41,148 nt of DNA from Kaistia granuli DSM 23481 (GCF_000380505.1 NZ_AQYH01000015.1:1-41148), one strand, 5' to 3'. Positions 6,988 to 14,670 are shown, numbered from the stretch's first letter. The notes: generated by a model not told the origin, from the sequence alone. Numbers and translations are program-made.

Positions 6988-7224
6988 ATGCACGCTTCAC
7001 CTGCCCACTACGTCATCGGGAAATTCGGCGGCCTCACGAAAACCGCCAATGCCATCGGCAGCCCGGTCACGACCGTGCAGGGGTGGAAGGACCGCGGTCG
7101 TATCCCGCAGGACCATTGGCAAAACATCATCGTGGCCGCACGGGTGATTGGTGAGGAGTTGGAGCTTGCCGACTTCATCCAAGACCACGTGGCGCCCGTC
7201 AAGCAATCGGGAGCTGCATCGTGA
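6988..7224 (+). CDS. Cro-like HTH regulator (CARPH/YdaS-type)
   Basis: A small DNA-binding protein of 78 residues. HYVIGKFGGLTKTANAIGSP followed by VTTVQGWKDRGRIP is a helix-turn-helix of the type annotated as CARPH-isopro or YdaS-like in alphaproteobacterial phages. It lies opposite the CI gene, directly downstream of the operator-controlled promoter, the position of Cro. The start at 6988 has GGAAAA upstream; an in-frame ATG at 6973 would add five residues. The stop overlaps the next GTG start. Confidence 0.78.
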   Translation: MHASPAHYVIGKFGGLTKTANAIGSPVTTVQGWKDRGRIPQDHWQNIIVAARVIGEELELADFIQDHVAPVKQSGAAS

Positions 7225-7322
7225 TCTGGCTCTTACTCGCTATCGGCAACTGGCTCTCCGAGATCACCCGCAAGCGCCGCCCCGTCGAGCTTCACGAGCA
7301 TGTTCCGGGAGATCACCAATGA
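7221..7322 (+). CDS. 33-residue membrane peptide
   Basis: GTG at 7221 overlaps the Cro-like gene's stop by four bases (GTGA) and has GGGAG seven bases upstream. The peptide begins with a hydrophobic segment (IWLLLAIGNWL), followed by a basic stretch (TRKRRP), consistent with a tiny inner-membrane protein. The stop overlaps the next start. Unknown role. Confidence 0.5.
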   Translation: MIWLLLAIGNWLSEITRKRRPVELHEHVPGDHQ

Positions 7323-7468
7323 TCACCGCGCTCATGACCTCCATCGACCAGAGCGGCCCGGCGCTGATTTTCGGCGCCTCGGCGATTGCCTGGCTCTCCA
7401 TCGAAATCGCCTGCGCCTTTGCGATCCGTCGCAACGAGAGGGCTCGAAACAACCGGGGGCGGGAATGA
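7319..7468 (+). CDS. 49-residue membrane protein
   Basis: Starts ATG 7319 and overlaps the previous stop by four bases. It has one hydrophobic segment (about 15-38, ALIFGASAIAWLSIEIACAF) and a strongly basic C-terminus (RRNERARNNRGRE). It is the second of three consecutive small membrane proteins in the immediate-early rightward operon. No function is recognised. Confidence 0.52.
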   Translation: MITALMTSIDQSGPALIFGASAIAWLSIEIACAFAIRRNERARNNRGRE

Positions 7469-7644
7469 TCGACAAGCGGAATGCCGCCCGTGTCGGCTGG
7501 GTGATCCTTCTGATCGCGCTGTCGGTGGTCCTAGGCGATTTGTCGGGCCTGATGGAGCCGGGCTTCATCAAGGTCTGCAATGGGTTTGTTGGCCTCCTGG
7601 CGCTTGTCCTCGCCATGCACGTCACGGACGAGGCGTACCTATGA
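7465..7644 (+). CDS. 59-residue two-pass membrane protein
   Basis: Starts ATG 7465, in an ATGA overlap with the previous stop, with a GGGGG stretch upstream. Two hydrophobic segments (VGWVILLIALSVVLGDLSG and GFVGLLALVLAMHV) are separated by a short loop with a cysteine. As an immediate-early membrane peptide it could act in exclusion or in signalling the lysis-lysogeny choice, but that is only inference. Confidence 0.55.
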   Translation: MIDKRNAARVGWVILLIALSVVLGDLSGLMEPGFIKVCNGFVGLLALVLAMHVTDEAYL

Positions 7645-7697
7645 GCGCCGCCTCCACGAAATTCCCCGCTGCCGTTGCCCCCATCGGCAGCCAACTT

Positions 7698-7735
7698 GCG
7701 GCGGGCGCAATACTGACCTGCGCCCGCCGCTTTTT
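7698..7735 (+). terminator. Strong intrinsic terminator ending the immediate-early operon
   Basis: GCGGCGGGCGCA (7698-7709) and TGCGCCCGCCGC (7719-7730) form a perfect 12-bp stem with a nine-base loop, followed by TTTTT. It lies 54 bases after the 59-residue membrane gene. Any read-through to the replication genes therefore needs a new promoter or antitermination. Confidence 0.9.
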
Positions 7736-7736
7736 C

Positions 7737-7997
7737 TCAATCCAGATTGCCGCCGACCGACTCCCCGGTGGCGATCAGGCGGCGACCCTTGGCTTCCTCC
7801 CCCATCGGTCGCCGCCGCAGTTCTCCCGCTCGTCGAAGCATCAGCCCACGCACAACATTCGCGGCTGCAGCTCCGAGCGAAACGAAGTCGGTGTCGTCCG
7901 CGACGCTGATCTGAGGGCCGAGCGGCGCGCCCCAACTCTCATTGGAACGCTCGGTCCTCAGGTTCTTATCCGGCTGGTGGGCCTCGCGCATCGCCAT
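7737..7997 (-). CDS. Possible small protein divergent from the replication operon
   Basis: This minus-strand frame encodes about 86 residues. The C-terminal half looks like protein (TDFVSLGAAAANVVRGLMLR, then EEAKGRRLIATGESVGG). The stop touches the plus-strand terminator at 7735, and the start (7997, other ATGs possible) lies beyond the dyad at 8033-8061. That makes a convergent end and a divergent start. The AGGAG is 12 or so bases from the ATG, which is long. No function recognised. Confidence 0.45.
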   Translation of the reverse strand: MAMREAHQPDKNLRTERSNESWGAPLGPQISVADDTDFVSLGAAAANVVRGLMLRRAGELRRRPMGEEAKGRRLIATGESVGGNLD

Positions 7998-8032
7998 CCA
8001 TCTGTCCGTTCTCCTGTCACTTCCTCGGTTGT

Positions 8033-8061
8033 CATGTTCGGTCCTCGCAACTCCGAACATG
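8033..8061. promoter_or_regulatory. Dyad operator between divergent genes
   Basis: CATGTTCGG (8033-8041) and CCGAACATG (8053-8061) are perfect 9-bp inverted repeats separated by 11 bp. They lie between the minus-strand gene ending at 7737 and the plus-strand gene starting at 8080. No T-run follows, so an operator is more likely than a terminator. It is unrelated to the CI operator, implying a second regulator. Confidence 0.6.
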
Positions 8062-8079
8062 AATCAAAGGAATTGGCAG

Positions 8080-8526
8080 ATGACGGAAATCTCACGGCGC
8101 AACGAATCAAACTCACGGCGGGAGACGGAAATGCAAAGGGTTGAGGCCATTAGAAAAGAGATGTCGAGCGGAGTGCGACTGCTCGGTGCTTCAGGCCGCA
8201 ATGCTGACGAAGAGAACGCAATTGCGGCGCGTCTGAGCGGTCTTTCTGTGACCGTTATCGAACGTCTTCGCTGGAAGAAGATCAAGCGCATCCCTGCAGA
8301 CATCACGGATGCGATCCGGGACGCCATCGATGCTTACAACGCCATCACGGAGGCTAGGGCCCGGCATGAACGCGACATCCTCGCTGCGCAACTCGCAAGC
8401 TTCGTCGGTCTCTCCGATCAGTCGGGCGATCCGGAATTTTATCGGGCACGCCTTGCTCCGGTCCTCGACCAAGCGCGCCGCGTTGGCATTTCGGATCGCT
8501 CCCTGGCTGAAGATGGAGAACGTTGA
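8080..8526 (+). CDS. Putative HTH regulator of the replication region
   Basis: This basic-to-neutral protein of 148 residues has a segment at about 45-90 (NAIAARLSGLSVTVIERLRW then KKIKRIPADITDAIRDAID) that reads as a helix-turn-helix followed by a helical dimerisation region. It resembles small alphaproteobacterial phage regulators. The ATG at 8080 has AAAGGA about eight bases upstream and follows the dyad operator, suggesting autoregulation. ATGs at 8131 and 8161 are alternatives. The stop overlaps the next start (TGATG). Confidence 0.6.
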   Translation: MTEISRRNESNSRRETEMQRVEAIRKEMSSGVRLLGASGRNADEENAIAARLSGLSVTVIERLRWKKIKRIPADITDAIRDAIDAYNAITEARARHERDILAAQLASFVGLSDQSGDPEFYRARLAPVLDQARRVGISDRSLAEDGER

Positions 8527-8870
8527 TGAGTAAGCCAGCCGCGAACGCCTATGACCTCGCGACCCGCGAAACGATCCTGGACCTCTGGGCGCAGGGAACC
8601 CCAACGGGGGAGATTGCTGATCGCGTAGGGCTCCGCTCCGAAACGGCGGTCACCAGCTTTATCGCCCGCGCTCGTGAGAAGGGCGACGTCCGAGCGGCCG
8701 CCCGCAGCATCCGCCGGAAGAAAGCTGGCCGCGAGGGCGTCTTCGCGGTCCCAGATACGGTCGAGCGCGCCACGCCAAGCTGGGAGGGCCTGACGCCCTT
8801 CGGCTTCATGATGGGCGACCCGCCGCGGGGCAGGTCTGCGCTCGATCAGAAGATGGCCGCCCATGGGTAA
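8526..8870 (+). CDS. Small HTH DNA-binding protein
   Basis: The product of about 114 residues begins with a region like a GcrA or transposase-type HTH (TRETILDLWAQGTPTGEIAD, then RVGLRSETAVTSFIARAR). A basic stretch (RSIRRKKAGR) and a Pro/Gly-rich tail follow. It is coupled to the upstream gene by TGATG and overlaps the next by eight bases. A regulatory role in early transcription is possible; a DNA-replication accessory role is the alternative. Confidence 0.6.
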   Translation: MSKPAANAYDLATRETILDLWAQGTPTGEIADRVGLRSETAVTSFIARAREKGDVRAAARSIRRKKAGREGVFAVPDTVERATPSWEGLTPFGFMMGDPPRGRSALDQKMAAHG

Positions 8871-9204
8871 GCCATCGCGAGACAAGGGGCAGCGCGAAGA
8901 GCGCGCCATCGTCAACGGCTGGCAGCTTCACGGCTTCGCCAGCGAACGCATCCCGCTTTCTGGCGCAGCTGGCGGTTCCTTCATCGGCGACGTGACCATC
9001 CCGATCACCGGGACGGATCGGATTTTCGAAGCGAAGGTCCGCGCCAATGGCTTCCGCGAGATCTACGGTTGGCTCGCCGATCACTTCGGCCTGTTCATCC
9101 GCTCTGATCGGAATGACCGCCTGGTGGTTCTCCGGGAAGCTGACTTCCGCGAGATCTGCAAGCTCGCTGAACTCAACAAGAACGAAATCCAAAACGCTGC
9201 CTGA
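8863..9204 (+). CDS. PD-(D/E)XK nuclease-like, probable Holliday-junction resolvase
   Basis: A protein of 113 residues with conserved acidic and lysine residues placed as in small archaeal/phage-type resolvases: E12/E13 in GQREERAIV, D43 in SFIGDV and E56-x-K58 in FEAKVR. This fits metal-dependent cleavage of branched DNA. It overlaps the HTH gene by eight bases and precedes the Sak4-like ATPase, SSB-like protein and Cas4-like nuclease, so a recombination or replication-resolution role is consistent. The call rests on motif layout, not on a search. Confidence 0.68.
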   Translation: MGKPSRDKGQREERAIVNGWQLHGFASERIPLSGAAGGSFIGDVTIPITGTDRIFEAKVRANGFREIYGWLADHFGLFIRSDRNDRLVVLREADFREICKLAELNKNEIQNAA

Positions 9205-9227
9205 ACCTCAACAGCAAAGGTGAAATC

Positions 9228-10049
9228 GTGTCCTTCAGCATCATTACAGCCGATCAACGACTATCGACACCGCGTGGTGTGAAGGCCCTGATCGTTGGGC
9301 CGGCAGGCGTAGGCAAGACCTCGCTGCTGCGCACCGTCAACCCGAACACGACGCTCTTCGTAGATCTTGAAGCCGGCGACCTGTCGGTGCAGGACGTCCA
9401 GATTGACACCATGCAGCCGAAGACGTGGCCGGAGTGCCGCGACCTCGCTGCACTGCTCGGCGGCCCGAACCCGGCCCTTGAGCCGCATATGTCCTACAGC
9501 CAGGCCCACTATGATGCGGTCTGCGCGAAGCTTGGCGACGTCTCGTCGCTCGACAAGTATGAGACCTACTTCATCGATTCCATCACCGTCGCGGGCCGTC
9601 TCTGCCTCCGGTGGTCGCAGTCGCAGCCGGAAGGCATGTCGGACAAGACCGGCAAGCCGGACCTTCGCGGCGCCTACGGCCTGCACGGCCGCGAGATGAT
9701 CGGTTGGCTTACCCAACTGCAACACGCCCGGTCAAAGAACGTCATCTTCGTTGGAATCTTGGAGAAGGTGACGGACGACTTCAACGTCAGTACCTGGCAG
9801 CCGCAGATCGAGGGATCGAAGACGGGCCGCGAGCTCCCCGGCATCGTCGACCAGGTAATCACCATGCAGCTCGTCACCTTCGACGAGGAGGATGCCAAGC
9901 CCGTCCGGGCTTTCGCATGCTGGCCCGACAACCCGTACGGGTGGCCAGCGAAAGACCGATCCGGCCGTCTCGAAATGTTCGAGAAGCCCGATCTCGGCGC
10001 CCTGATCGAGAAGATCACGGCCCCGCAGAAGACCGCAGCCGCGGCCTAA
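9228..10049 (+). CDS. RecA-fold ATPase, Sak4-like single-strand annealing protein
   Basis: The product of 273 residues has Walker A GPAGVGKT (24-31) and a Walker B strand ending in D117 (YETYFIDS). The RecA-like core without a helicase domain matches the phage Sak4/AAA_24-type ATPases that assist single-strand annealing. The GTG start at 9228 is preceded by AAAGG. It sits beside the SSB-like protein and the Cas4/RecB-like nuclease, the usual partners of Sak4 in phage recombination modules. Confidence 0.82.
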   Translation: MSFSIITADQRLSTPRGVKALIVGPAGVGKTSLLRTVNPNTTLFVDLEAGDLSVQDVQIDTMQPKTWPECRDLAALLGGPNPALEPHMSYSQAHYDAVCAKLGDVSSLDKYETYFIDSITVAGRLCLRWSQSQPEGMSDKTGKPDLRGAYGLHGREMIGWLTQLQHARSKNVIFVGILEKVTDDFNVSTWQPQIEGSKTGRELPGIVDQVITMQLVTFDEEDAKPVRAFACWPDNPYGWPAKDRSGRLEMFEKPDLGALIEKITAPQKTAAAA

Positions 10050-10080
10050 CTCAGCAAAAGCAAACAAGGAAACTCACAGC

Positions 10081-10656
10081 ATGTCTCTTCTCGACTTTAA
10101 CTCTGCACCAACCCAGCGTGACGATTTTGAACTGATCCCGGACGGCACGAAGGTGCCGGTGCAGATCACCGTTCGACCAGGCCATGCCGGCGACGGTGGC
10201 TGGCTCAAGCGTTCCAAGGCGGGCGACTGCCTGATGATCGATGCAGAGTTTGTCATCGTCGATGGCCAGTATGCCAAGCGCAAGTTCTGGTCGCAGCTGA
10301 CGGTGGATGGCCAGACCGAGGGCCAGAAGAAGGCCGTCGAGATAAGCGTGGCGCGGCTCCGCGGTATCCTCGAAAGCGCCTTCGGCATCCGCCCCGACGA
10401 CGAGTCGGAGAAGGCGATGGAGAAGCGCCGTATCAGCAGTTACGGCGATATCGACGGGCTTCGCTTCTGGGCCGTTCTCGGCATCGAGAAGGGCAAGGAC
10501 GGCTACAAGGACAAGAACACCATCAAGGCGGTCCTGACGCCCGATCGTTCCGACTGGCAGCAGCTTGATCAGGTCAAGGCGGCCGGCGGCAATCATGCCG
10601 TTTTGGCCGCTCAGCAGGCCGCGAAAGTCAGCGGGGCTCGGCCGGCGTGGGCGTGA
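10081..10656 (+). CDS. DUF669-like single-stranded-DNA-binding-type protein
   Basis: This protein of 191 residues starts MSLLDFNSAPTQRDDFELIP and is followed by strands such as GTKVPVQITV and LMIDAEFVIVDGQYAKRKFW, the layout of DUF669 and other OB-fold phage proteins found next to Sak4-like ATPases. It probably coats single strands or loads the annealase. AAGGA lies upstream of ATG 10081. The stop overlaps the next ATG (TGATG). Confidence 0.75.
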   Translation: MSLLDFNSAPTQRDDFELIPDGTKVPVQITVRPGHAGDGGWLKRSKAGDCLMIDAEFVIVDGQYAKRKFWSQLTVDGQTEGQKKAVEISVARLRGILESAFGIRPDDESEKAMEKRRISSYGDIDGLRFWAVLGIEKGKDGYKDKNTIKAVLTPDRSDWQQLDQVKAAGGNHAVLAAQQAAKVSGARPAWA

Positions 10657-11126
10657 TGGCCAAGCACGATCACGAACTTGAAAGGGCGGCGCACAACGCC
10701 GCCCTGGAGTCGGTCCGAATGATCTGGGACGGGCCACTCGCCACGATCAATGGCAATGCGCAGCTGAAGTCGCTCTCTCAGACCGAGCTTAATTGGATCG
10801 TGAGCATGGCGATTTCCGAATGGATCGTGGCGCGGTCACGCCAAGTCACCGAGACGCGTGTCGGCGTGGAAGCTCTGATCCGCACCATGCAGGGCGAACC
10901 GGAGCCATGGGATGCAGGCGCCATTGAGGCTTGCTTGCCAATCCTTGGCGACCTCGTCGTGCAGATGGAGACGACCGATCTGCCGATCGGGAGTTGGCCG
11001 AAGCACAAGGTGATGCAGCTCGCCTGGGCCTGCTTCGTCGGCCTCGATGCCGCGCGCACCAATCGCGAGGAAAGGGATGAAATCCCTTTTGATCACTCCG
11101 AAACCTCAACACTGATGGCCGGATAA
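10656..11126 (+). CDS. Hypothetical protein of the recombination module
   Basis: The product of about 156 residues is mostly helical and acidic. Tryptophans recur (MIWDGPLA, LNWIVSMAISEWIVARSRQV, PEPWDAG). I recognise no domain. It is coupled at both ends (TGATG before, TAATG after), so it is made together with the SSB-like protein and the nuclease and may be their partner. Confidence 0.65.
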   Translation: MAKHDHELERAAHNAALESVRMIWDGPLATINGNAQLKSLSQTELNWIVSMAISEWIVARSRQVTETRVGVEALIRTMQGEPEPWDAGAIEACLPILGDLVVQMETTDLPIGSWPKHKVMQLAWACFVGLDAARTNREERDEIPFDHSETSTLMAG

Positions 11127-11848
11127 TGCTTGACCTTAATCGCTCCATTCATAAATCGAAGGCCGCCAACGACGCCATCAACGTCGCAATCGATGCTGCC
11201 ATAATGGAGCGGGCCGAACGGGAGCCGAAGCGCCAGTATCTCGGCGCTTCCTCCATCGGTCATGAGTGTCTCCGCCGCATTCAGTGGGACTGGCGCAGAC
11301 CGAAGATGCCGCAGGCCAAGAGCCAGCGCATTTTCTGGCGCGGTCATACCTGGGAAGACTACACCGCCAAGCTTTTCGTACACGCCGGCTTTGACCTTCG
11401 CCGCGGTGGCTCTGAGACGGGCTTCGAACAGGCTGGTGGGCTCTTCCGCGGCCACTGTGACGGCATCTTCTACGCAGGGCCTGAGATCGATGGCATCGGC
11501 TATAGATGCCTTTGGGAAGCCAAGGCTCTTGGCGAGAACTCATTCAAAACCATCGTGCGCGACGGCTTGAAGAAGGCCCGGCCTGAATATGCAGCGCAGG
11601 TTGCGCTCTATCAGGCCTATCTCGGCCTCACCGAAAATCCGGCCATCTTCACCATCAACAACACTTCAACCGGAGACATCCTTCACCTGCTGGTGCCGTT
11701 CGACCCCGAGGCCGCGCAGAAGGCTTCGGATCGCGCCGTGTTGGTACTGCGTGCAGATGAAGCCGGCGAGACACTTCCCCGAGTTTCAGACGACCCTGAA
11801 TTTTTCCTGTGTCGTTTTTGTTCGCATCGCGAGGAGTGCTTTGCATGA
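11126..11848 (+). CDS. Cas4/RecB-like PD-(D/E)XK exonuclease with cysteine cluster
   Basis: A nuclease of 240 residues. It shows C48, D112 (GHCDGIF), E131-x-K133 (WEAK), Q158/Y162 and a C-terminal C229-xx-C232...C238 group. One cysteine near the N-terminus plus three near the C-terminus is the Fe-S arrangement of Cas4/AddB-type nucleases. It probably resects DNA ends for Sak4-mediated annealing. TAATG couples it to the previous gene, and the next ATG overlaps its stop by four bases. Confidence 0.85.
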   Translation: MLDLNRSIHKSKAANDAINVAIDAAIMERAEREPKRQYLGASSIGHECLRRIQWDWRRPKMPQAKSQRIFWRGHTWEDYTAKLFVHAGFDLRRGGSETGFEQAGGLFRGHCDGIFYAGPEIDGIGYRCLWEAKALGENSFKTIVRDGLKKARPEYAAQVALYQAYLGLTENPAIFTINNTSTGDILHLLVPFDPEAAQKASDRAVLVLRADEAGETLPRVSDDPEFFLCRFCSHREECFA

Positions 11849-13872
11849 CGGGCATCCTCCTCGATTTCAACGCCGCGCTGACACAAGAACAGTTGGAAGC
11901 GAACCTTCGGCGCAACACTGTTGACGCGGACGATATCCGCGAACGCCTGAACGCCAACCCGGAAGCCTTCCTGAAGTGGATGTATTCGGGCCGGGCCCTG
12001 ATCTCGCGGGGCGAGGCCCGCATCGGCGATGTAAGTGGCTCCGCCGGCGGATCACTGTCGATATCGCTCAAGGGTGCCAGCGCCGGGCTGTGGCATGATC
12101 ACGCGACCGGCGAGGGTGGCGATCTGGTCGGGCTCTATATGGCCTACATGGGCTATGGGCAGTCCGGATTTGGTCAAGCGCTGAAGGAGGTTGCGGCCGA
12201 GTTTCTTGGCGACCCGATCGACGTCAAGCGACCATCGTGGGAAGAGAGCGCAGCCCGCCGGATCGAGGTGAAGGCGAAGACCATGGGAACGGCGCCACGC
12301 GCCGACATGGTGGAGCTGGGCCCGAAGGTCGCGGACTGGAAGTATCGGGATCTGCACGGCAACATCATCGCGTCCGTGGCACGCTATGAGCCGGACGGCC
12401 CCGCCAGCAAGACCTATCGACCATTCTGCTACAAGATCGAGGACGGCAAGCCGGTCTGGCGCATGGGCGCCCCGGCGCTTCGCCCCCTCTACCGTCTCCC
12501 TGAAATCGTCACGTCCAATGCCATCGTGCTTGTCGAAGGCGAGAAGTGCGCCCAGGCGCTGGCGGATCTAGGCATCGATGCCACGACGGCGATGCAGGGT
12601 GCTCATTCCCCGGTAGAGAAGACTGACTGGTCTCCCATCCATGGCAAGACCATCGTCATATGGCCGGACAACGATGCGCCAGGTCGTGAGTATGCGACGA
12701 AGGTCGCGGACCATCTCCGGGCGATCGGCTGCGAAGTCTCCATCGTCGAAATTCCAGCCGACAGGCCAGAGAAGTGGGACGCGGCCGACTGCGTTGAAGA
12801 GGGGGGCGACCCTCGCATCATCCTCCGCACGGCCGTCAAGGCCGAGCCTTCCAACATCTACAAGCTCTATACGCTGGAAGAGTTGGAAAACCTTCCGCCG
12901 CCAGTCTGGCTGATCGACGGGATGATGATTGAAAACGGCCTCGTGCTGTTCTGGGCCGGCAGCGACAACTACAAGACCTTCGTCGCCATCGACATCACCA
13001 TGAGCATCGCCACCGGTACACCATGGCACGGGCGGGAGGCCCAAGGCGGCCCGGTCGTCTATGTCGCCGCGGAAGACCTTGCCGGCGTGAAGCTCCGAAT
13101 GGTCGGCTGGCGCGAGACGAAGGGCAGGGGGCTCCCTCGCCCGGACGTGACGCTTCTCAACGACAGCTTCACGATGGCCTCGCCTGACGCCGAGAAGCTC
13201 GTGCGCTCGATCCAGATGTTGCCCCAGAAGCCGCGTCTGATCGTGATCGACACGCTGGCCCGCACCTTTGGCGCCGGGAATGAAGACAAGACCTCCGACA
13301 TGAACGCCTTCATCCAGGGCTGCGACCTGATCCGGCGCGCCACAGGGGCGACTGTCATGGTGGTTCATCACACCGGGCGCAACACCGAACAGGAGCGCGG
13401 GAACGTCTCCCTGCGCGGCGCCTGCGACGTGATTTTCACCGTTCAGCGGCAAGGCAAAAGCGGAAAAATCAAACTCATCAACTCACCACCAAAAGGCAAA
13501 CAGAAGAACGCAGAACCCTTCAACGACATCCAGTTGAGAATGCAGCAGGTGCGCTTCGGCGCGCCTGGCAATGAACAGTCCACGTTGGTCGTCATGGCTG
13601 ACGATGGGGCCGCGCCGGCGGGCTCGGACGATGATGCGGATGATGAACTCGAAGACGCCGCCCCGCGCCTTGGGCGGATCGAAAAATCCATACTCGACGC
13701 TCTTGAAAAGGCTGCACGGAGCGGGCGGGACAGTCTGGGGTTCAACTCCCTCTACACGATGATCGGTGGCGACAAGGGCAGCTTCGGACGAGGTCTCAGG
13801 AACCTCGTTGCGAAGGGCCTGATCGCCCAAAACGGTGAAGATGGAAGCAGTAATTACGTCCGGGTCAAATAG
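11845..13872 (+). CDS. Primase-helicase (TOPRIM plus RepA-like ATPase)
   Basis: A fused replication protein of 675 residues. The N-terminal region (about 40-130) resembles the non-catalytic part of phage primases (GLWHDHATGEGGDLVGL). A TOPRIM domain has EGEK at 231-234 and DND at 275-277. The C-terminal RepA/AAA_25-like ATPase has a modified P-loop ending in K377-T378 (AGSDNYKT, with Tyr for the second Gly), Walker B D469 (RLIVIDT) and HH 508-509. A short C-terminal winged-helix-like region follows an acidic linker. The start at 11845 is chosen for the ATGA overlap. It probably primes and unwinds at the phage origin. Confidence 0.88.
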   Translation: MTGILLDFNAALTQEQLEANLRRNTVDADDIRERLNANPEAFLKWMYSGRALISRGEARIGDVSGSAGGSLSISLKGASAGLWHDHATGEGGDLVGLYMAYMGYGQSGFGQALKEVAAEFLGDPIDVKRPSWEESAARRIEVKAKTMGTAPRADMVELGPKVADWKYRDLHGNIIASVARYEPDGPASKTYRPFCYKIEDGKPVWRMGAPALRPLYRLPEIVTSNAIVLVEGEKCAQALADLGIDATTAMQGAHSPVEKTDWSPIHGKTIVIWPDNDAPGREYATKVADHLRAIGCEVSIVEIPADRPEKWDAADCVEEGGDPRIILRTAVKAEPSNIYKLYTLEELENLPPPVWLIDGMMIENGLVLFWAGSDNYKTFVAIDITMSIATGTPWHGREAQGGPVVYVAAEDLAGVKLRMVGWRETKGRGLPRPDVTLLNDSFTMASPDAEKLVRSIQMLPQKPRLIVIDTLARTFGAGNEDKTSDMNAFIQGCDLIRRATGATVMVVHHTGRNTEQERGNVSLRGACDVIFTVQRQGKSGKIKLINSPPKGKQKNAEPFNDIQLRMQQVRFGAPGNEQSTLVVMADDGAAPAGSDDDADDELEDAAPRLGRIEKSILDALEKAARSGRDSLGFNSLYTMIGGDKGSFGRGLRNLVAKGLIAQNGEDGSSNYVRVK

Positions 13873-13997
13873 GTGGCTTTGGTGGCTATAGCCACCTGAA
13901 AAGCCACCCACCCGATTACGGTGGTCTAGGTGGCTTTTGGTGGTGGCTTTTGCGCTTCTCCCCATAGGGGAGCGCCACCAAACGCCACCGAGCCACC
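13872..13997. repeat. GGTGGC/GCCACC repeat cluster, candidate replication origin
   Basis: Nine copies of GGTGGC or its complement lie within 126 bp: forward at 13872, 13881, 13929 and 13942; reverse at 13891, 13903, 13974, 13984 and 13992. They make a perfect 16-bp palindrome (GGTGGCTATAGCCACC, 13881-13896) and a larger imperfect inverted repeat from 13929 to 13997, centred on CTCCCC-ATA-GGGGAG. The cluster directly follows the primase-helicase stop and holds no convincing gene. Iterated sites next to a replication gene suggest an origin; a regulatory RNA hairpin is the alternative. Confidence 0.6.
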
Positions 13998-14029
13998 ATC
14001 GGGCCACAAACCAGCAAAGGAGAAATCGC

Positions 14030-14317
14030 ATGCTAGCCAACAGACACCCTGTCGATCGCCTCGCAGATCTCCGAGTGGCGATAAAGGCTCTCAAGGCCGA
14101 GGAAGACGAGATCCGCAAATCGCTCCTGGCAGAGGGCGCCGACCTCTCGGGCTCGGAGCACTACGCCCGCATCACGCTCACCGAACAATCGAAGCTGGAT
14201 CGCAAGGTGTTGGAAGAACGGTACGGGGCAAAGGAAGTCGCCGAGTGCTCCAAGCCGGTCCAGGTCGTCACCATCCGAACCGTCGCCCGCTTCGCAGACT
14301 GCGAGGGCGAAGAATGA
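14030..14317 (+). CDS. Small helical phage protein
   Basis: The product of 95 residues begins with a charged helix (DRLADLRVAIKALKAEEDEI), probably coiled coil, and then carries a beta-rich part (HYARITLTEQ, PVQVVTIRTVARF). Similar small proteins occur near phage replication genes, without known function. AAAGGAGAAATCGC before ATG 14030 fixes the start; the frame is open further upstream across the repeat cluster, but no good site exists there. Confidence 0.62.
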   Translation: MLANRHPVDRLADLRVAIKALKAEEDEIRKSLLAEGADLSGSEHYARITLTEQSKLDRKVLEERYGAKEVAECSKPVQVVTIRTVARFADCEGEE

Positions 14318-14375
14318 CCACACCCCCACCGAATGGCCCCCGGCCGCACAAGCAACCGCAGCATAGGAGATCGAG

Positions 14376-14660
14376 ATGACCGACCTGCACATGTCGCACC
14401 GCTTCTACCAGTCCGAGGACGGCGCCGAATGGCTGCTGCGGACGTGGGAGCCGGACTACCCGACCAAGATCCGGTTCATCGACGTCGGCCCGGATCGAGA
14501 CGCACTGCTGGCGAACGCCCGCAAATTCTGGGTCGAGTACATCGAGCCGATGCGAGCCCGGCGCCAGGAGAACGAAGCCAGGCTCGAACGGGACCGCGCC
14601 GATCGTGCCGCCAAGAAGGCCGCCAAGGCCTCCGCCCCCATCCCAGCAACCGCAGCATAG
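14376..14660 (+). CDS. Hypothetical phage protein
   Basis: A protein of 94 residues with an N-terminal compact part (HRFYQSEDGAEWLLRTWEPD, IRFIDVGPDRDALLANARKFW) and a highly charged C-terminal helix rich in Arg, Glu, Ala and Lys. No motif recognised. AGGAGA lies upstream. The sequence around its start and around its stop shares the 17-mer described under junction repeats. Confidence 0.55.
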   Translation: MTDLHMSHRFYQSEDGAEWLLRTWEPDYPTKIRFIDVGPDRDALLANARKFWVEYIEPMRARRQENEARLERDRADRAAKKAAKASAPIPATAA

Positions 14661-14670
14661 GACGATGAGC

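Noticed and set aside
7641-8144. Plus-strand frame continuing after the immediate-early operon
   Set aside because: ATG 7641 overlaps the preceding stop, but a perfect 12-bp terminator lies inside the frame and the translation becomes low-quality. The minus-strand frame here looks more like protein.
14314-14379. 21-codon frame with an ATGA overlap
   Set aside because: Pro/Arg/His-rich and without protein character. It overlaps a repeated junction sequence and probably only keeps ribosomes moving to ATG 14376.
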